Shown: piece after piece, positions 50,861 through 59,303 of the stretch
Position numbering within the stretch: position 1 is the first letter of the stretch
Layout of the letters: the number at the start of each line of letters is the position of its first letter
NCBI RefSeq assembly: GCF_040187885.1
Contig: NZ_JBDPLH010000001.1
Span: 1,178,001-1,242,000, forward strand
Direction: 5' to 3'
DNA from: Roseateles_E cavernae
Lineage (GTDB): Bacteria > Pseudomonadota > Gammaproteobacteria > Burkholderiales > Burkholderiaceae_C
Length of the DNA stretch: 64,000 nucleotides
Translations under genes and position numbers: made by a program
Notes under the pieces: model-generated
Told to the model about the DNA's origin: nothing
Databases searched by the model: none
What the model saw: the letters and a program-made list of their open reading frames with translations, nothing else

Positions 50861-51903
50861 CATGGCGCGGCGCCGAAGAAGCGCTTGCGCTCCTCGTGGG
50901 CCGGATGGCTGGCCAGCGCGATCGGCAGGGCCGACGCGCTATGGTCCTTCTTGTAGCTCTCGATGCGCTCGAAGAACACCAGCATCGCCGTCGGCGAGCG
51001 TGCGCCGGCGCGCAGCAGCTCGCGCGCGTAGGCATCGGCCTCGCGCTCGAACTCGCGTGAGTAGGCCTGCTGGCCCAGCACCGTCGGGATGCCCACCAGC
51101 ACGGCCGAGAAGTCGCCCACCACCAGGCCGGCCATGCTGGCCAGCAGCCCGGCCTGCACCACCATGCGCAGGCCGTGGCGCTGCTGCACATGGCCCAGCT
51201 CATGGGCCAGCACGCCGGCCAGCGCGTCAGGCTGGTCGGCCAGCAAATCGGCCAGCGCATCCGTCAGCACGATGTGGCCGCCGGGCAGGGCCAGCGCATT
51301 GGGCCCCAGCTCCTTGCCGGCGCTGCGGAAATGCAGCTGATAGGCCGGGGTCGGCCGTCCGCCGGCGCTCAGCAACGCGGCGAAGTCGGCCGCGATGGCC
51401 TGCTGGCGCGACGGCGCCAGCGTGCTGGGCTTGAACCAGCGCGTGTCGAAGCTCTGCATGGCCTGGCTGCCGATCTGCTGCTCGGCCTCGGCCGGCAGCA
51501 GGGCGACGACGGCGCCGGCGCTCCACGGTATGCCCCAGCGCCAGCCGGTCGCCAGGCTCAGCACCAGCAGCAGCATCGCCGCCGTGACCAGACGCCAGCT
51601 CTGCATCCAGCGCACCGTCATGGAGTCGCCAATGCCGCTGGCGCGCGCCCAGTCATCCCAGGCGCGGGCATCGGCGGCGCTGAGCACGCCGCCGTCGGGC
51701 AGCTGGGCCTGGCGCTGGCCGTGGCGCTGGCGCTCGGGCCAGCGCACCCGGCGCAGCGGGTAGCTCAAGACCTGACCCTCGCCGTGCTCACCATGGACAG
51801 TGCGCAGGCGCAGCGTACCGGCCTCGACCCAGGCCTGCACCGGCTGGGGGCGGGCGCTGCGGCCGTCGAACAGCTCGAGCGGCAGGATGGCGGGCTGATC
51901 CAC
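50860..51903 (-). CDS. M48-family zinc metalloprotease
   Basis: This 347-residue membrane metallopeptidase contains the zinc motif LAHELGHVQQRHG (His234, Glu235, His238) and the third-ligand region FEREADAYARELL, as in M48 proteases such as HtpX and LoiP. A membrane helix lies near residues 108-125 (VTAAMLLLVLSLATGWRWGI) and a second near the zinc site. The gene starts with a GTG at 51903, chosen because upstream codons run into the DUF898 gene; four bases separate it from the stop of that gene. The pair is thus probably an operon, with the DUF898 gene first. Confidence 0.85.
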   Translation of the reverse strand: MDQPAILPLELFDGRSARPQPVQAWVEAGTLRLRTVHGEHGEGQVLSYPLRRVRWPERQRHGQRQAQLPDGGVLSAADARAWDDWARASGIGDSMTVRWMQSWRLVTAAMLLLVLSLATGWRWGIPWSAGAVVALLPAEAEQQIGSQAMQSFDTRWFKPSTLAPSRQQAIAADFAALLSAGGRPTPAYQLHFRSAGKELGPNALALPGGHIVLTDALADLLADQPDALAGVLAHELGHVQQRHGLRMVVQAGLLASMAGLVVGDFSAVLVGIPTVLGQQAYSREFEREADAYARELLRAGARSPTAMLVFFERIESYKKDHSASALPIALASHPAHEERKRFFGAAP

Positions 51904-51907
51904 GGGC

Positions 51908-53050
51908 TCAGAACCCCATGTCGATGCCGAAGAAATCACCGGCGGCGTCGCCGCTGGCATCCTGGTGTTCGGCGCTCTTGCGAGCCACCCAGGCATCGAT
52001 ATCGCCGTTGACGCGCAGGCTGACGGCCTGCAGGCGCATCCGGTTGGCGTGCACCACCGCGAACGGCCGGTACAGGCCCAGGGTCAGCGCAGTCAGCAGC
52101 CAGTTCTTCAGGTTCAGCCAGGCAAAGGCGCGCAGCCGCAGCTGGCTGTCGAAGCGCAGGCCGGCGCTGCTGGTGCCGCGCCAAACCATGTTCTGCAGGG
52201 CCACCGTGAAGAAGGGGCCGACCAGGGCGAACAGGCCCAGATAGGCCAGCAGGGCCAGCGGCGCCATCAGCAGCGGCGCCTGCAGCAGGAAGTAGACGCC
52301 GGCCAGCACCGCGCCGGCCAGCAGGGCGTAGCCGATCAGGAACAGCACGAACTTCAGCATCAGCAGGTAGAAGGCGCCGGTGCCCACGCCGAAGCGCGAA
52401 TGCTGGCCGGCCAGCGCGTAGTGGCTTTGCTGGTAGCGCTTGCTCAGGCTCAGGCTCCAGGGCGACAGCAGCATGATCAGCAGGGTGGCCGCACCGATCA
52501 GGCCCTGGGCCGGCGTGAAGCTCTTGCTCTCCAGCGCCTCGCTATTGAGCAGCGAGACCGCGACGATCACTGCCGCCGGCAGATAAGCCGGCAGCATCGC
52601 CAGATAGGCCTGGCGCAGATCGCCGGTGAACGCAAAGCGCAGGCCGCGCCAGCTGGTGTTGGCCAGGCGGAACTGCAGACCCGCCCGCCACAGCGCCGGC
52701 CAGACCGCCGCCAGTATCAGGAAGGCGGCCACGCCGGCCGTCGGCGAGATCTGGCCCGAGACGCCGTAGACCAGCATCAGCACGGCCAGCAGCACGAAGC
52801 CGCGGAACATCTTCCAGGGGTTGCCGTGGAAGGCCAGGGCCTGGCCGTCGACCAGGGTGTTGCTATAGAAATAGCTGAGCCGGCGCGCCTTGGCGAAGGG
52901 CAGATACAGCCCCAGCGTGACGATGATCAGCAGGAGGTTGACGATCCAGATGCGGAAATACTCGCTGCCCGAGGCGCTGAATTCGATGCGCAGCTCGCGC
53001 GGGCCGGCGGCCGATCCCTGCGGCTCGGCGGCGGAAAAGTGTTCGTTCAT
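51908..53050 (-). CDS. DUF898-family membrane protein (YjgN-like)
   Basis: This 380-residue polytopic protein has about eight hydrophobic segments. It shows DUF898 features twice: EFSASGSEYFRIWIVNLLLIIVTLGLYLPFAKAR near the N-terminus and SQLRLRAFAWLNLKNWLLTALTLGLYRPFAVVHANR near the C-terminus. These are internal repeats of the same G-x-Y-x-P-F-A motif. There is no catalytic motif and function is unknown. An excellent ribosome site (gggaggaccg before the ATG) marks the start. The M48 protease gene follows four bases after its stop. Confidence 0.86.
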   Translation of the reverse strand: MNEHFSAAEPQGSAAGPRELRIEFSASGSEYFRIWIVNLLLIIVTLGLYLPFAKARRLSYFYSNTLVDGQALAFHGNPWKMFRGFVLLAVLMLVYGVSGQISPTAGVAAFLILAAVWPALWRAGLQFRLANTSWRGLRFAFTGDLRQAYLAMLPAYLPAAVIVAVSLLNSEALESKSFTPAQGLIGAATLLIMLLSPWSLSLSKRYQQSHYALAGQHSRFGVGTGAFYLLMLKFVLFLIGYALLAGAVLAGVYFLLQAPLLMAPLALLAYLGLFALVGPFFTVALQNMVWRGTSSAGLRFDSQLRLRAFAWLNLKNWLLTALTLGLYRPFAVVHANRMRLQAVSLRVNGDIDAWVARKSAEHQDASGDAAGDFFGIDMGF

Positions 53051-53255
53051 CGGTCCTCCCTGGTTGACTTGTGCCGCTGCGGCGGTCTGAGCCGCCTGTC
53101 GGGCCCGTAGTCTGAGGCCGGGCCGCCGGGCTGACAAGGGGACCTTCGGGGGATGTCTGCATGCACCAGTTCCGGGGCTTTGTACAGCCTGGCGCACAAC
53201 AAGTGCTTCGCTAGAATCTTTTCGAAATGGACAGTCCGTCCGACACAAGCCAGAC

Positions 53256-53885
53256 ATGAAACTCATCGGATCCCTCGCCAGCCCCTACGTCCGCAAAGTC
53301 CGCGTCGTGATGGCGGAAAAAAAGCTCGACTACCAGCTGGTGCTGGAAGACGTCTGGTCCAGCGACGCCATCATGAAGATGAACCCGCTGGGCAAGGTGC
53401 CCTGCCTGGTGATGGAAGGCCAGGACGCGATCACCGGGGCGGTGTTCGACTCGCGCGTGATCGTCGAATATGTGGACACCTTGTCGCCGGTCGGCAAGCT
53501 GATCCCCGAGCGCGGCCGCGAGCGCACCGAGGTCCGCACCTGGGAGGCGCTGGCCGATGGCCTGATGGATGCGTCCATCCTGGCGCGCCTGGAGCAGACC
53601 TGGGTCGGCCGCACGGCCGAGCAGCGCAGCGCCGTCTGGGTCGAGCGCCAGATGAGCAAGGTGATGGCGGCCCTGCAGGCCATGGGCCAGGGCCTGGGCG
53701 AGAAGAACTGGTGCTCGGGCAATCACTTCACGCTGGCCGATATCGCGGTCGGCTGTGCGCTGGGCTATCTGGACTTCCGCTTCCCCGGCATCGACTGGCG
53801 CGGCCCGCATCCCAATCTGGCGCGCCTGTTCGACAAGCTGTCGGCCCGCGCCAGCTTCATCGATACGGCGCCGCCGACGACCTGA
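53256..53885 (+). CDS. Glutathione S-transferase-like protein
   Basis: This 209-residue protein is a cytosolic GST. The thioredoxin-fold domain starts MKLIGSLASPYVRKVRVVM with likely catalytic Ser9 in place of the Tyr or Cys of other classes, then has KMNPLGKVPCLV and VIVEYVDTL. The helical C-terminal domain contains FTLADIAVGCALGYLDFRF, the normal GST N-capping box. Substrate is unknown. Its last 29 bases overlap the 3' end of the reverse-strand response-regulator gene. Confidence 0.9.
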   Translation: MKLIGSLASPYVRKVRVVMAEKKLDYQLVLEDVWSSDAIMKMNPLGKVPCLVMEGQDAITGAVFDSRVIVEYVDTLSPVGKLIPERGRERTEVRTWEALADGLMDASILARLEQTWVGRTAEQRSAVWVERQMSKVMAALQAMGQGLGEKNWCSGNHFTLADIAVGCALGYLDFRFPGIDWRGPHPNLARLFDKLSARASFIDTAPPTT

Positions 53886-54537
53886 TGAAGCCCTGCGGGG
53901 CGACCTGCTGCTGGCGCTGCAGCGCCGCATAGATATAGGCCAGGCGCTGGCCGATATCGGCCGGGCTGGTCTGCCAGCGCTGCGCGATCTCGCCTTCCAG
54001 CAGGCCCTGGGCCAGCATGCTCAGCAGATGCTGCTCGGCCTTGCTGAGCAGGCAGCCCGGCGCGGCCGGGGCCAGGTCATGCGCCGAGCTGACGCAGTGC
54101 GCCAGCTTCAGGTCGCTGCGCAGCAGGCCGAAGCTCGCCAGCGTCTGGCGGGCCAGCGCCGGCGACATCGTGGCGCGGCGCTGCTGGAATTCCTGCAGCG
54201 CCCGCCCCAGCCCCTTGGCCCCGCCGGCGTCCAGCCAGTAGCCCTGGGCGCCGCCACACAAGGACTCGAACAGCAAGGTGTCGTCGGCCAGCGTCGTCAG
54301 CAGCATCAGCCGTGGCCGCGCCCGCTCCAGGCGGCGCAGCAGCGCGATCGCATGGCCGTTGATCAGGTGCAGATCGCAGACGACGATATCGGGCCGCAAG
54401 CGCTCGACCTGCGGCAAGGCCTCATGCATCTGGGTGCTGACGCCGACGCAATGCCAGCTCGGCAGCTCATCAAACAGGGCGGCTCTGGCCTGGCGCAGCG
54501 CTTGGGGGGTACGGCGTAGGAGGTAGACGGAAGGCAT
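53857..54537 (-). CDS. Atypical response regulator with degenerate receiver and LuxR-like C-terminus
   Basis: This 226-residue protein resembles NarL-type regulators, with a receiver-like domain (about 1-120) and a C-terminal helix-turn-helix-like part (LLSKAEQHLLSMLAQGLLEGEIAQRWQ). The phosphorylation-site Asp55 is present (IVVCDLHLING). However, the acidic pair expected near residues 8-9 is Arg8-Arg9 (YLLRRTP), and the usual Lys after the GY motif is Asp103 (GYWLDAGG). Thr81 remains. A receiver lacking the Mg-binding acids would be poorly phosphorylated, so it may act as a pseudo-receiver. The gene ends inside the convergent GST gene and has no adjacent kinase. Confidence 0.72.
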   Translation of the reverse strand: MPSVYLLRRTPQALRQARAALFDELPSWHCVGVSTQMHEALPQVERLRPDIVVCDLHLINGHAIALLRRLERARPRLMLLTTLADDTLLFESLCGGAQGYWLDAGGAKGLGRALQEFQQRRATMSPALARQTLASFGLLRSDLKLAHCVSSAHDLAPAAPGCLLSKAEQHLLSMLAQGLLEGEIAQRWQTSPADIGQRLAYIYAALQRQQQVAPQGFIRSSAAPYR

Positions 54538-54744
54538 GCGCTGGGCGGGGTGAGAGGCGGGCCGATTGTCCCGGCTTCAGGGGACGCAGCAACCCCGTGA
54601 CCCGGGGACCCCCCGGATGAGGGGCCGATGCCGGCAGCCGTCCCTGTGCGATTGCCGCCCTGCGGGCCCGGCCGGACGCCGGTCATCGTGATCACTTAGA
54701 CTGGGCCGCGCCCACTACCTGCAGAGGCCCAGCCTCAGCCTCCC

Positions 54745-55734
54745 ATGGACCAGCTCCGAGCCTTGCGTGTTTTCGTCCGCGTCATCGACGAGGGCAGTTT
54801 TGCCGCCGCCGCGCGCGCCCTGGACCTGGCGCCGGCCGTCGTGACCCGGCTGGTGGCCGAGCTGGAGGAGCATCTGGGCGCCCGCCTGATCAACCGCACC
54901 ACCCGCCGCCTGGCGCTGACCGATATCGGCGAGGCCTATCTGGAGCGGGCCCGCCGCATCCTGGTCGAGGTCGACGAGGCCGAGGCCCTGGCGACCACCG
55001 CGACGACCGAGCCGCGCGGCCATCTGCGTGTGCTGGTGCCGCCGGCGATCGCGGTGCATCAGCTGGCCAAGCACCTGCCCAAATTCCACAAGCTCTATCC
55101 GCAGGTCTCGGTGGAGCTGAGCTCGCCCGGCGGCATCGAGACGGTGGACGAGGCTTTCGACCTGACGATTCTGCACACCCGCCATCCGCTGGACGGTGAG
55201 TTCGTGGCCCGGCGGCTGGCACGCACCGAGGTGATTCTGTGCGCCTCGCCCGAGTACCTGAGCAAGCGCGGCCGGCCCCAGCATCCGAATGATTTGCGCG
55301 ACCATGACTCGCTGCTGCCGCCGGTCTCCGAGCTGCAGCGCGGCATCGTGTTCCAGCGCGGCGTCTGGGGCGATGACGAGCCGGGTGGCGAAAGCCTGAC
55401 CCTGATCCCCAAGCGGCCGGTGCTGACCACCGCGCATATGGACACCAATTACGCCGCCGCGCTGCACGGGCTGGGCGTGGCCGGCCTGCCGTCCTTTCTG
55501 ATCGAGGACGCGCTGATGGAGCATGCGCTGGAGCGCGTGCTGCCCGAGTGGCGGCTGTTCAGCTTCACGATCTGGGCCGCGATGCCGACGCGCAAATATG
55601 TGCCGGCGCGCACCCGCGCCTTCCTCGACTTCCTGGTCGAGGTCTTCGGCGGCGAGGACCGTGACCCCTGGCTGGCAGCCGCCGGCTGCGAGACCAACCC
55701 GGGCGTCTGCGGCGAGTCGGTTAGCGCAGGCTGA
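54745..55734 (+). CDS. LysR-family transcriptional regulator
   Basis: This 329-residue regulator has an N-terminal winged helix (MDQLRALRVFVRVIDEGSFAAAARALDLAPAVVTRLVAELEEHLG) and a C-terminal substrate-binding domain (from about residue 90, RGHLRVLVPPAIAVHQLAKHLP). The DNA-binding part has Ala-Pro-Ala-Val in place of the common Gln/Ser-x-Pro segment. It is divergent from the atypical response regulator (207 bases between starts) and its last 14 bases overlap the convergent amgK gene, so its own target is unclear. Confidence 0.9.
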   Translation: MDQLRALRVFVRVIDEGSFAAAARALDLAPAVVTRLVAELEEHLGARLINRTTRRLALTDIGEAYLERARRILVEVDEAEALATTATTEPRGHLRVLVPPAIAVHQLAKHLPKFHKLYPQVSVELSSPGGIETVDEAFDLTILHTRHPLDGEFVARRLARTEVILCASPEYLSKRGRPQHPNDLRDHDSLLPPVSELQRGIVFQRGVWGDDEPGGESLTLIPKRPVLTTAHMDTNYAAALHGLGVAGLPSFLIEDALMEHALERVLPEWRLFSFTIWAAMPTRKYVPARTRAFLDFLVEVFGGEDRDPWLAAAGCETNPGVCGESVSAG

Positions 55735-56761
55735 AGCCGGTCTGCACCAGATTGCCGCGCAGGCCCTCCAGCAGATGGGTCAGCGGCGAGAGCTGGACAT
55801 AGCGGGTCGAGACCTTGATCGCATAGGCGAAGAAGCGCGGCAGGTCCTCGGCATAGGCGGGCTTGCCGTCGCGCTGCTTGAGGCGGCAGAACAGGCCCAG
55901 GATCTTCAGATGGCGCTGCAGGCCGGTCCATTCCAGCTGGCGCCAGAACTCGCCGAAGTCCGCGTCCACCGGCAGGCCGGCCTTGCGCGCCTGCTCCCAG
56001 TAGCGGATCGCCCAGTCCAGCTCGCGCTCCTCGTCCCAGGAGATGAAGGTGTCGCGCAGCAGCGATGCCAGGTCATAGCTGATCGGGCCGCGCACCGCAT
56101 CCTGGAAGTCCAGCACACCGGGCCCGCCCTCGATCACCATCAGATTGCGCGGCATGAAGTCGCGGTGCATCGCCAGCTGGGGCTGGCTCAGGATGTTGTC
56201 CACCAGGACCTGGCAGCTGTGTGCCCACCAGCCCTGCTGGGTCGCGTTCCACTGCTGGCCGAACTCGCGCTCGACGCACCAGTCGCTGAAGATCTGCAGC
56301 TCGCGGCGCACAAAGCTCTCGTCGAAGGCCGGCAGCCGCTGCGCATCGCCCTTGAGCTGCCACTGCAGCAGCGTGGCAATGGCGGCACGCATCAGCGCGT
56401 CGGCCTCCCGGTCATCGGCCTGTTGCAGCGCCTGCAGATAGGGCCGGTCGCCGAAATCGCTGAGCAGCAGAAAGCCCAGGCCTTCATCGGCCGCCAGCAC
56501 CGTCGGCACGCGCAGCCCGCAGTCGGCCATATGGGCGGCGATCTCTATGAAGGCGCGCTGGCTGCCATGCTGGGGCGGTGCATCCATCACGATCAGCGAG
56601 CCGCCCGCTGCGGTCTGCAGGCGCAGATAGCGCCGCGTGCTGGCATCTTCCTTGGCCAGCTGCAGTGTCTCGGGCCGCAGGCCATGGGGGGCGGCAAGCG
56701 GCGCCAGCCAGGCCAGCAACTGTTGTTCACGGGCCGGGTCGGGCCAGACGATAGCGTTCAT
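55721..56761 (-). CDS. amgK: Anomeric sugar kinase AmgK-like (aminoglycoside phosphotransferase fold)
   Basis: This 346-residue APH-fold kinase is located where AmgK, which phosphorylates N-acetylmuramic acid/N-acetylglucosamine at the anomeric carbon for peptidoglycan recycling, is normally found beside lptD. Motifs include LAKEDASTRRYLRL at the N-lobe, the catalytic loop AMHRDFMPRNLMVIEGGP (His199, Asp201, Asn206) and the metal-binding GVLDFQDAVRGP. The start at 56761 (MNAIVWPDP) fits. In Pseudomonas amgK is followed by murU; here a convergent LysR gene follows instead. The product name is inference from family and position. Confidence 0.8.
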   Translation of the reverse strand: MNAIVWPDPAREQQLLAWLAPLAAPHGLRPETLQLAKEDASTRRYLRLQTAAGGSLIVMDAPPQHGSQRAFIEIAAHMADCGLRVPTVLAADEGLGFLLLSDFGDRPYLQALQQADDREADALMRAAIATLLQWQLKGDAQRLPAFDESFVRRELQIFSDWCVEREFGQQWNATQQGWWAHSCQVLVDNILSQPQLAMHRDFMPRNLMVIEGGPGVLDFQDAVRGPISYDLASLLRDTFISWDEERELDWAIRYWEQARKAGLPVDADFGEFWRQLEWTGLQRHLKILGLFCRLKQRDGKPAYAEDLPRFFAYAIKVSTRYVQLSPLTHLLEGLRGNLVQTGFSLR

Positions 56762-56897
56762 GGGGGAGCTTGGACGGCCGCAGCGGCGCGGCATTGGGTG
56801 CGAGGCGGGTGCCTCATGGATAATCAATTCTACAAACCGTCGGCACCGCGCCGAAGCCCTCGCTCAACATCGTCCGAAGAAGACGCCCGCCGACGCC

Positions 56898-59303
56898 GTG
56901 CTGCGCCCACCGCTTCCCTCCTCACCGCCGCCGACCGCGCTGACCCCGCTGCTGTCAGCCCTGCTGCTGGGCCTGTGCGGGCAAGCCCTCGCTGCGCCGG
57001 CCGACGAGCCGCTGCGCCTGCGCCCCTCGCGCCTGCTGGCGGCGCCGGCCAGCAGCGAGACCAGCAAGCCGGCCCTGGTGCTGAGCGCCCAGCGCTTGCA
57101 GACCCAGATCGACCAGCGTTCGCTGGCCGAGGGCGAGGCCGAGCTGCGCTATGGCGATCTGCTGCTGCGCGCCGACAGCCTGAGCTACGAGCAGGCCAGC
57201 GATCTGGCGCGCGCCACCGGCAGCGTCGAGATCAGCCGGGCCGGCAATACCGTGCGCGGCCCCAGCCTGGAGCTGTATCTGCAGCGTTTCGAAGGCGAGT
57301 TCCTGCAGCCCAGCTATTTCTTTTCGGAAACCGGCGGCGGCGGCACGGCCCGCTCGCTGCGCTTTCTCGACAGCAAGCGCCTGCGCGCCGAGGCCGCGAC
57401 TTACAGCAGCTGTCCGGCGGTCGAAGGCGAGGGCACCCAGGCCTGGCAGCTGACGGCCGAGACCCTGAAGATGGACTTCGAGGCCAACGAAGGCCTGGCC
57501 AGCAAGGCCGTGCTGCGCTTTTACGGCGTGCCCATCCTGGCCGCGCCGGCGCTGAGCTTCCCGCTGGGCGGTGAGCGCAAATCGGGCTGGCTGCCGCCCA
57601 ATGTCGGTGTCGACAACCGCAGCGGTGTCGAACTGGGCCTGCCCTACTACTGGAATATCGCGCCGCAGCGCGACGCCACCTTGACGCCCTTTGTGATGAC
57701 ACGCCGCGGGGTCGGCCTGGACAGCGAGTTCCGCTATCTGGAGCCTCATCATCGCGGCGAGCTGAATCTGGCCTGGTTGCCGAATGACCGCGTCGCCGAT
57801 CGCAAGCGCTGGGCGCTGAACCTCAGCCATGACGGCGAGCTGGGCCTGGCCTGGCGCTACCGCCTGCGCTCCGAGCGGGTCTCGGACGACGACTACTGGA
57901 AAGACCTGCCCAAGCGCATCGACAGCGACACCCAGCGCCTGCTGGGCAGCGATCTGCAGCTGCAGCGCGGCTACAGCTTCCGCTGGGGCGAGGCGCAGAC
58001 CTATGCGCGCATCCAGCAATGGCAGCTGCTGCAGGGCACGGATCTGCAGACCCGCTTCGAGTCGCCCTACCAGCGCACGCCGCAGATCGGCGTGCGCCTG
58101 TCCAGCCTGGCCGACGAGGGCGTGCTGGCCGGCTTCACCCCTTGGGGTCGCAAGGCCCGGCTGGAGGGCGGGCTGGAGCTGGAATACAACCGCTTCGACC
58201 TGCCCACCGACGCGCTCAGCAGCCAGACCCAGACCGGCTCGCGCGTGCATCTGCTGGGCCATGTCAGCCTGCCGATGAGCGGCGCGGCCTGGTGGTTGAT
58301 CCCCAAGCTGTCGCTGAATGCGGCCAGCTATTCGTTGGACCAGGCCCTGGCCGATGGCCGGCGCTCGGCCAGCCGTTCGGTGCCGAGCTTCAGCCTCGAC
58401 CATGGCTGGATCTTCGAGCGCGAGACCCGGCTGTTCGGGCGCGGGCTGACGCAGACGCTGGAGCCCCGCCTGCTCTATGTCAAGACGCCGTATCGCGACC
58501 AGCTGGACCTGCCCAATTTCGACTCGGCGGCCAAGGACTTCAACTTCGACTCGATCTACACCGAGAACCAGTTCTCCGGTGTCGACCGGGTGTCCGACGC
58601 CCATCAGCTGACGGTGGGCGCGACCTCGCGCTGGATCGACGCCAATGGCGGCGCCGAGCTGCTGCGCCTGGGCCTGGTGCAGCGCTTTCTGTTCAATGAC
58701 CAGCGCATCACGCCGGACGGCCAGACGCAGACGCGCAAGGTCTCCGACCTGCTGCTGCTCGGTTCGGCCCATGTCAGCGAGCGCTGGTGGATGGATGGTT
58801 CGCTGCAATTCAATGCCGACTCGGGCCGCAGCGTGCGCTCGACCCTGCGCGCGCGCTATTCACCCGGCCCCTTCCGCACCGTCAATGCTGCCTACCGGCT
58901 GGCGCGCGGGCAGAGCGAGCAGCTGGAGCTGGGCTGGCAATGGCCGCTGTTCGGCGCGGTGGCCCAGTCCGACGGGCCGCGCGCGCGGCGCAGCGTTGGC
59001 AGCGGCGGCGGCAGCTGCAGCGGCGCCTGGTACAGCGCCGGCCGCCTGCAGTACAGCCTGCGCGACCGCCGTTTCACCGATTCGGTGCTGGGCGTCGAAT
59101 ATGACGCCGGCTGCTGGATCCTGCGGGTCGGGGCCGAGCGGCTGTCGACCGGCCGGGCCGAAACCAATACCCGTTTGCTGCTGCAGCTGGAGCTGGTGGG
59201 CCTGTCCCAGCTGGGCTCCAATGCGCTCGGAGTCCTGAGAGACAATATCCCCGGTTACCGTCAGCTGAGCTCCGACCGCTCGCCCATCCAATCCTATGAC
59301 TGA
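56898..59303 (+). CDS. lptD: LPS-assembly protein LptD
   Basis: LptD is the outer-membrane beta-barrel that, with LptE, inserts lipopolysaccharide into the outer leaflet. The protein is 801 residues from a GTG at 56898, which gives a short hydrophobic signal (LLSALLLGLCGQALA); no in-frame ATG fits, and the start is uncertain. Features are an OstA-like N-terminal beta-jellyroll (EAELRYGDLLLRADSLSYEQASDLARATGSVEI) and a barrel (GLPYYWNIAPQRDATLTPFVMTRRG). Mature cysteines are Cys172, Cys707 and Cys739; the N-terminal Cys of E. coli LptD (Cys31) has no visible partner. It overlaps surA by eight bases. Confidence 0.92.
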   Translation: MLRPPLPSSPPPTALTPLLSALLLGLCGQALAAPADEPLRLRPSRLLAAPASSETSKPALVLSAQRLQTQIDQRSLAEGEAELRYGDLLLRADSLSYEQASDLARATGSVEISRAGNTVRGPSLELYLQRFEGEFLQPSYFFSETGGGGTARSLRFLDSKRLRAEAATYSSCPAVEGEGTQAWQLTAETLKMDFEANEGLASKAVLRFYGVPILAAPALSFPLGGERKSGWLPPNVGVDNRSGVELGLPYYWNIAPQRDATLTPFVMTRRGVGLDSEFRYLEPHHRGELNLAWLPNDRVADRKRWALNLSHDGELGLAWRYRLRSERVSDDDYWKDLPKRIDSDTQRLLGSDLQLQRGYSFRWGEAQTYARIQQWQLLQGTDLQTRFESPYQRTPQIGVRLSSLADEGVLAGFTPWGRKARLEGGLELEYNRFDLPTDALSSQTQTGSRVHLLGHVSLPMSGAAWWLIPKLSLNAASYSLDQALADGRRSASRSVPSFSLDHGWIFERETRLFGRGLTQTLEPRLLYVKTPYRDQLDLPNFDSAAKDFNFDSIYTENQFSGVDRVSDAHQLTVGATSRWIDANGGAELLRLGLVQRFLFNDQRITPDGQTQTRKVSDLLLLGSAHVSERWWMDGSLQFNADSGRSVRSTLRARYSPGPFRTVNAAYRLARGQSEQLELGWQWPLFGAVAQSDGPRARRSVGSGGGSCSGAWYSAGRLQYSLRDRRFTDSVLGVEYDAGCWILRVGAERLSTGRAETNTRLLLQLELVGLSQLGSNALGVLRDNIPGYRQLSSDRSPIQSYD

